Positions 60,154 to 64,000 of a DNA stretch of 64,000 bases are shown here, in pieces; position 1 is the first letter of the stretch; every line of letters starts with the position of its first letter. Source of the DNA: Oceanitalea sp047302425 (GTDB lineage Bacteria > Actinomycetota > Actinomycetes > Actinomycetales > Actinomycetaceae); NCBI RefSeq assembly GCF_047302425.1, contig NZ_CP154855.1:1860001-1924000 (forward strand). The letters run 5' to 3'. The notes under the pieces were generated by a model. The model was not told the DNA's origin. It ran no database searches and was given only the letters and a program-made list of their open reading frames with translations. The position numbers and the translations under genes are program-made.

Positions 60154-61173
60154 ATGCCCGACCTCCTCCCCGACCGCGCCGCAGCCCCCGCCCACGCCAC
60201 CGTGCCCGGCCCACACCTGGGCCTGACCTGGCGGCCCCTCACCACCGAGGACGTCGACCTCGTCCACGCGCTCATCGCGCGCTGCGAGGCCGTCGACGAG
60301 CCCGTGCTGCGCACCTCGCGAGCCCAGGTCGAGGAGATCCTCGGACGGCCCGCGACCGGGATGAAGGCGGACAGCCTCGGCGGGCTGGACAGCGCCGGGG
60401 AGCTGCGGGCCGCCGCCTTCGTCCACGCACCGCTCGGCGACGAGACCCACGCCCGCGTGTTCATCGCCGCCTCCATCGACCCGTCGTGGCGCGGGCGGGG
60501 CATCGGCCGCGCCCTGCTGACCTGGCAGGACGACCGCGCCCGCCAGATCCTCGCGACCCTCGACCCGAGCCTGCCCGGACGTATCGCCGCCTACGTCGAC
60601 GAGGACCTCGAGGACCGTCGGCGCCTGTACGCCGCCGCCGGCTTCAGCCCCAAGCGCACCTTCCGGGAGATGCGGCTGCGGCTGACGGAGCAGCCCGCCG
60701 CCGTCCAGGTGCCCGAGGGCTACGAGATCCGCCAGTGGACCCCCGAGATCGACCCCGCCGTCCGCGAGGCCCACAACGAGGCCTTCCGTGACCACTGGGG
60801 CTCCCAGCCGGTGGCGGAGTCCACCTGGGCGGCCTCGCACCGGGCGCTCGAGCCCTCGTGGAGCGTTGTCGCCGTCCACCTCGAGACGGGCACCGTGGCG
60901 GGCTACGCGCTCACCGCCCGTCACGAGCACCAGTGGGAGGCGCTGGGCCACACCGAGGGCTTCACCGAGCTCCTCGGCGTGCTCCGCCCGCACCGCGGCT
61001 CCGGCGTGGCACGGGCGCTGCTCGGCTCGGTCCTCACCGCGCTGTACCGGGACGGCATCGAGGTCGCCGCGCTCGACGTCGACATGGAGAACCCCTCCGG
61101 GGCGCACCGCTTCTACGAGCGCATGGGCTACGAGCCCCACGGCGCCCGGATCCTCTACACCATCGAAGTGTGA
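60154..61173 (+). CDS. Double GNAT-domain acetyltransferase, paralogue 2
   Basis: 339 residues; tandem GNAT folds with DPSWRGRGIGRALLTWQ in the first and RPHRGSGVARALL in the second. It shares the linker AHNEAFRDHWGSQP and the closing ALDVDMENPSGAHRFYERMGY with its neighbours, so it is a clear paralogue of the proteins at 56.5 and 61.2 kb. The acetyl acceptor is unknown. The ATG lies 6 nt after TAGGAT (leaderless), 40 bp after parE. Confidence 0.86.
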   Translation: MPDLLPDRAAAPAHATVPGPHLGLTWRPLTTEDVDLVHALIARCEAVDEPVLRTSRAQVEEILGRPATGMKADSLGGLDSAGELRAAAFVHAPLGDETHARVFIAASIDPSWRGRGIGRALLTWQDDRARQILATLDPSLPGRIAAYVDEDLEDRRRLYAAAGFSPKRTFREMRLRLTEQPAAVQVPEGYEIRQWTPEIDPAVREAHNEAFRDHWGSQPVAESTWAASHRALEPSWSVVAVHLETGTVAGYALTARHEHQWEALGHTEGFTELLGVLRPHRGSGVARALLGSVLTALYRDGIEVAALDVDMENPSGAHRFYERMGYEPHGARILYTIEV

Positions 61174-61234
61174 CGCTTCCCGCGCGACGGCCCCGCCGGT
61201 AGGCCCGGCGGCGGTCACCACGTATCGTCGGACC

Positions 61235-62275
61235 ATGCTCGAGGACAAGGACGGCGCAGCCGGCGCCCAGGCGCTGCGCGCCGGTGCAGACGGCCGGGGC
61301 GTCGGGCTGCCCGAGGGTCACGGCCTGCACTGGCAGTGGCTGACCCTGGAGTCCAACGCCGCCCTCGTCGAGCTGCTCGCTCGCATCGAGGAGCACGACG
61401 ACCCGCCCTACCGCACGACCGCCGAGGAGTCCGCGGAGACCTTCGTCGCGGTCGGCGCCGACGCCGGCAACGCCAAGGTCATCGGCCTCGACGCCGACGG
61501 CGTGCCGCGCGCCTACGGGATCGTGCGGGTGCGGCCCACGGCCGGCACCTACCGGGCGTTGTGCGACGGCGGCGTCGACCCCGCGTGGCGGCGTCGTGGC
61601 ATCGGCGCCACGGTGCTGGACTGGCAGCTGCGCTCGGCCCGCGCGATTCTCGACGCCGCTGGGCAGGACAGCGCCCTCGCGGTCGTCCACGTCGAGGACA
61701 ACATGACCGACGCCGAGGCCATGCTGCGCCTGGCGGGCTTCGTCCCCACCCGCTGGTACACCGAGATGCGCCGCGACCTGTCGCTGCCGCTGCCGGACGT
61801 CCAGCCCAAGGGCAAGGTCACCATCGAGCCGTGGGACCCGGCGCTCGACGACGCCGTGCGCCGCGCCCACAACGACGCCTTCAAGGACCAGTGGGGCGGG
61901 GAGCAGCACACCGCCGAGACCTGGCTGCAGGGCCGGACGTACTTCGCGCCCCAGTGGAGCTTCATCGCCCTGGACCGCACGAGCGACCGCGCCCGCGTGG
62001 CGGGCTACCTCATGTCCGGCCGCTACGAGGGCGACTGGGAGGCGCAGGGCTGGACCGAGGGCTACACCGAGATCCTCGGCGTGCGCGAGGAGTGGCGCGG
62101 CATGCGGGTGGCGACGGCGCTGCTCGTCACCGCCATGCGTGCCTACGCCGCCGACGGCATGGATTACGCCGGCCTCGGGGTCGACTCGCCCGTCCCGGGC
62201 GGGGACTTCGGGCTCTTCGGCCAGCTCGGCTACGAGCCGACCCGCCACTCGCTCATGTTCACCCGCACCATCTGA
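61235..62275 (+). CDS. Double GNAT-domain acetyltransferase, paralogue 3
   Basis: 346 residues; two GNAT folds with DPAWRRRGIGATVLDWQ and REEWRGMRVATALL. The AHNDAFKDQWGGEQ linker marks it as a paralogue of the two others, although the second CoA loop is altered (Met where Gly is usual), which may weaken activity. The N-terminus is about 20 residues longer than in paralogue 2. The ATG lies 6 nt after TATCGT (leaderless). Confidence 0.85.
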   Translation: MLEDKDGAAGAQALRAGADGRGVGLPEGHGLHWQWLTLESNAALVELLARIEEHDDPPYRTTAEESAETFVAVGADAGNAKVIGLDADGVPRAYGIVRVRPTAGTYRALCDGGVDPAWRRRGIGATVLDWQLRSARAILDAAGQDSALAVVHVEDNMTDAEAMLRLAGFVPTRWYTEMRRDLSLPLPDVQPKGKVTIEPWDPALDDAVRRAHNDAFKDQWGGEQHTAETWLQGRTYFAPQWSFIALDRTSDRARVAGYLMSGRYEGDWEAQGWTEGYTEILGVREEWRGMRVATALLVTAMRAYAADGMDYAGLGVDSPVPGGDFGLFGQLGYEPTRHSLMFTRTI

Positions 62276-62296
62276 CGTCCCGGTACGGTGGTGGCC

Positions 62297-62671
62297 GTGC
62301 GGGAGCAGAGTCCCATCGAGAACCGTATCGGTCAGGTGTTCGTGCCGGTCCGGGACATCGCCCGCTCTGCGAGGTGGTACTCGGAGCTCCTCGGCCTCCC
62401 GCTGGGCGAGCCGTCGCACGGCGCGACGATCTACGACCTCCCCACGGCGGGCGATACGCGCCTCGCCCTCGATGCCAACAAGCCTGACATCGACACGTCG
62501 GGGCCGCCGCGGTTCTTCTTCTGGACGGCGGACATGGCGGCGACGGTCGCCTTCCTCCGCGAGCGGGGAGTGGCACTGGACTCGGCGGTCGAGGACATCG
62601 GCAGCGTGGTGTTCGTCCAGTTCCGCGACCCCGACGGCAACCCGCTCATGGTCTGCCAGCGCACCGGCTGA
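62297..62671 (+). CDS. Glyoxalase/VOC family protein
   Basis: 124 residues with the beta-alpha-beta-beta-beta paired module of the vicinal oxygen chelate fold: IGQVFVPVRDIARSARWYSELLGL and FVQFRDPDGNPLMVCQR. Metal ligands are not fully identifiable, so it may be a non-enzymatic binding protein (bleomycin-resistance-like). The GTG at this position follows TACGGT by 7 nt; two upstream GTG codons are less well placed. It converges on parC with a 5-bp gap. Confidence 0.82.
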   Translation: MREQSPIENRIGQVFVPVRDIARSARWYSELLGLPLGEPSHGATIYDLPTAGDTRLALDANKPDIDTSGPPRFFFWTADMAATVAFLRERGVALDSAVEDIGSVVFVQFRDPDGNPLMVCQRTG

Positions 62672-62676
62672 GCCGG

Positions 62677-64000
62677 CTAGCCGATGGCGGCGACGGGGGT
62701 GGCGAGGGGCCGGCCAGAGCCGTCGCGGCGCTCGTCGACCTCGGGGAGGTCGACGGGCTGGCCACCGGCGCCGACCGCACGGATCGGCTCCAGGCCGACC
62801 CACGCCGTCGTCAGCACGTCCTCGCCGCGCAGGAAGCGGTGGGCGCGGACGCCACCGGTCGCGCGTCCCTTGCCGGGGAAGCGGTCGAAGGGGGTGACCT
62901 TCGCGCTGCCCGGCACGGTGCCCGGCAGGGAGGTCGAGGAGCCGGCGACCGTGACGACGAGGCTGCGGGAGACGTCGTCGGGGTGGACGACGCCGAAGCC
63001 GACGACGCGCGCGTCCTCCGGCATCTTCACCCCGGCCATGCCGCCGGCGCCGCGCCCCTGCGGGCGGACCGCGGAGGCGGGGAAGTGGAGCAGGTGCGCC
63101 TCGCTGGTGACGAGGACGAGGCGGTGCTCGTCCGGAGCGTGCGCCGCCCCGACGACGGCGTCGCCCGGCTTGAGGGAGATGAGCTCCCACGCGTCGCCCT
63201 TGCCCGGGCGGTCGGCAGGGTTGACCCGCTTGACCGTGCCGCCCGTGGTGACGAGGGCGAGCGGCGGGGCGTCCTCGTCCAGGCGCACGAGGCCGACAAC
63301 CCGCTCACCCGGCTCGGGCAGGACGAGCTCGGCTATCGGCGCACCGCCCGAGAGGCCGGGCGCGGAGTCCGTGGGCGGCAGGGCCGGGGCGTCGAGCACC
63401 GACAGGCGCACGCAGCGGCCGCTGCTCAGCACGACACCGACGTCGCCGCGGGTGCGGGCGGGGACGACGGCGGAGATGGCGTCGTGGGCCACCCGCGCCC
63501 CCAGGCGCGGTGGCTCCTGCGCGCTGCGGGCCAGCAGCCCGGTGCCGGAGAGGGCGACCCAGCACGGCTCGTCGGGGATCTCCAGCGGCACGCTCGTGCC
63601 ACCGCCGCGGCGGGCCGAGGCGGCCGAGCCGGTGGCCGGCCCGCCGGCGTGCTCGAGGAGCACGGTGCGGCGCGGGGTGCCGTGGGTGGCGGCGACCTCG
63701 GCGAGCTCGTCGCTCACCACCTGCCGCAGGAGCGCGTCGTCGGCGAGGATCGCCTTGAGCTCCTCGATCTCGCGGGCCAGGGCGTCGCGCTCGGCCTCGA
63801 GCTCGAGGCGGGAGAACTTCGTCAGCCGGCGCAGCCGCAGCGCGAGGATGTAGTCGGCCTGCGGCTCGGACAGGTCGAAGACCATCATGAGCCGCTCGCG
63901 GGCGGCCTCGGCGTCGTCGGAGGAGCGGATGACGGCGATGACCTCGTCGATGTCCGCGATCGCGACGAGCAGGCCGGCCACGAGGTGGGCCCGCTCGGTG
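62677..64000 (-). CDS. parC: DNA topoisomerase IV subunit A, C-terminal part (truncated by window edge)
   Basis: The visible 441 residues are the C-terminal half of a GyrA/ParC protein. The stretch RAHLVAGLLVAIADIDEVIAV is the end of the DNA-gate coiled coil, followed by SEPQADYILALRLRRLTKF. Then come beta-pinwheel repeats, with degenerate blades such as GVVLSSGRCVRLS, LALVTTGGTVKRV and GGVRAHRFLRG. I see no canonical GyrA-box, which favours ParC over GyrA. The catalytic tyrosine lies outside the window. It is convergent with parE, with two acetyltransferases and a VOC gene between. Confidence 0.9.
   Translation of the reverse strand, partial: TERAHLVAGLLVAIADIDEVIAVIRSSDDAEAARERLMMVFDLSEPQADYILALRLRRLTKFSRLELEAERDALAREIEELKAILADDALLRQVVSDELAEVAATHGTPRRTVLLEHAGGPATGSAASARRGGGTSVPLEIPDEPCWVALSGTGLLARSAQEPPRLGARVAHDAISAVVPARTRGDVGVVLSSGRCVRLSVLDAPALPPTDSAPGLSGGAPIAELVLPEPGERVVGLVRLDEDAPPLALVTTGGTVKRVNPADRPGKGDAWELISLKPGDAVVGAAHAPDEHRLVLVTSEAHLLHFPASAVRPQGRGAGGMAGVKMPEDARVVGFGVVHPDDVSRSLVVTVAGSSTSLPGTVPGSAKVTPFDRFPGKGRATGGVRAHRFLRGEDVLTTAWVGLEPIRAVGAGGQPVDLPEVDERRDGSGRPLATPVAAIG

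Noticed and set aside
62288..62296. Upstream GTG codons as start of the VOC protein
   Set aside because: They lie inside or directly after the -10 box; the GTG at 62297 has the leaderless spacing.

Overview
The window is one continuous stretch of a high-GC actinobacterial chromosome. It reads as a Micrococcales-type genome (Intrasporangiaceae/Ornithinimicrobiaceae-like). The evidence is very high GC with G/C at third codon positions, many GTG starts, PknB-type PASTA kinases, the actinobacterial qcrCAB/ctaCDEF respiratory set, class II DAHP synthase and a HrdB-type sigma factor. I see no rRNA, tRNA, CRISPR array, transposase or prophage gene. The gene order follows, in outline and from memory, the Mycobacterium tuberculosis Rv2220-to-Rv2173 block (glnA1, RDD, DUF4191, sucB, pepB, DUF3043, erpA-like, ctaCF, qcrCAB-ctaE, trpD, DEDD/UvrC protein, fadD15, plsC, aroG, pknL, Rv2175c, idsA2). 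This is therefore mostly an old, vertically inherited core region with local insertions.

Layout. 1-9.3 kb: glnA (N-terminal part only) behind a textbook GlnR operator, small membrane proteins, a degenerate kinase, sucB-lpd (2-oxo acid dehydrogenase E2/E3) and leucyl aminopeptidase. 9.3-14.8 kb: pyrD, DUF3043, a metallo-beta-lactamase-fold hydrolase, an M20 dipeptidase, a glycerate-kinase-family protein and an A-type Fe-S carrier. 15-23.6 kb: cytochrome c oxidase (ctaC-D-F, then ctaE) and the bc1 complex (qcrC-A-B), interrupted by sodA. 23.8-35.7 kb: an atypical receiver protein with trpD, an exonuclease/GIY-YIG fusion, acyl-CoA synthetase, ROK glucokinase, a PlsC acyltransferase, PPi-type phosphofructokinase, DAHP synthase and a molybdopterin enzyme. 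36.2-41.8 kb: a four-gene, translationally coupled operon (fatty acyl-CoA reductase/HAD, SDR, PlsC, alkyl-DHAP-synthase-like flavoprotein) that looks like a complete bacterial counterpart of the peroxisomal ether-lipid pathway. 41.8-44.6 kb: anaerobic ribonucleotide reductase nrdD-nrdG behind two NrdR boxes. 44.6-49.7 kb: PASTA kinase, LysM/transglycosylase, Rv2175c-like DNA-binding protein and a prenyl synthase. 49.8-53.8 kb: DUF4192, universal stress protein, primary sigma factor and a TipA-like MerR regulator. 53.8-64 kb: epoxide hydrolase and small genes, then ParE and (at the right edge) ParC of topoisomerase IV with three paralogous double-GNAT acetyltransferases around parE.

Recurring sequence-level features are worth more than any single gene call. 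About twenty-one genes have a TANNNT box ending exactly 6-7 nt before the start codon, the signature of leaderless transcription, and I used this to choose starts. Regulatory sites that can be read directly are a four-half-site GlnR box, paired NrdR boxes 32 bp apart, a 4x9-bp direct repeat of MtrA type, and a MerR operator in a 19-bp promoter spacer. A gene-free 588-bp spacer at 35.7-36.3 kb carries two oppositely oriented arrays of an 18-bp unit plus strong hairpins, and a related 19-bp-stem hairpin lies at 6.9 kb.

Physiologically the set suggests a respiratory actinomycete with aa3-type oxidase and bc1 complex that can also make deoxynucleotides without oxygen. It may produce alkyl (ether) glycerolipids, an inference that rests on gene content only.
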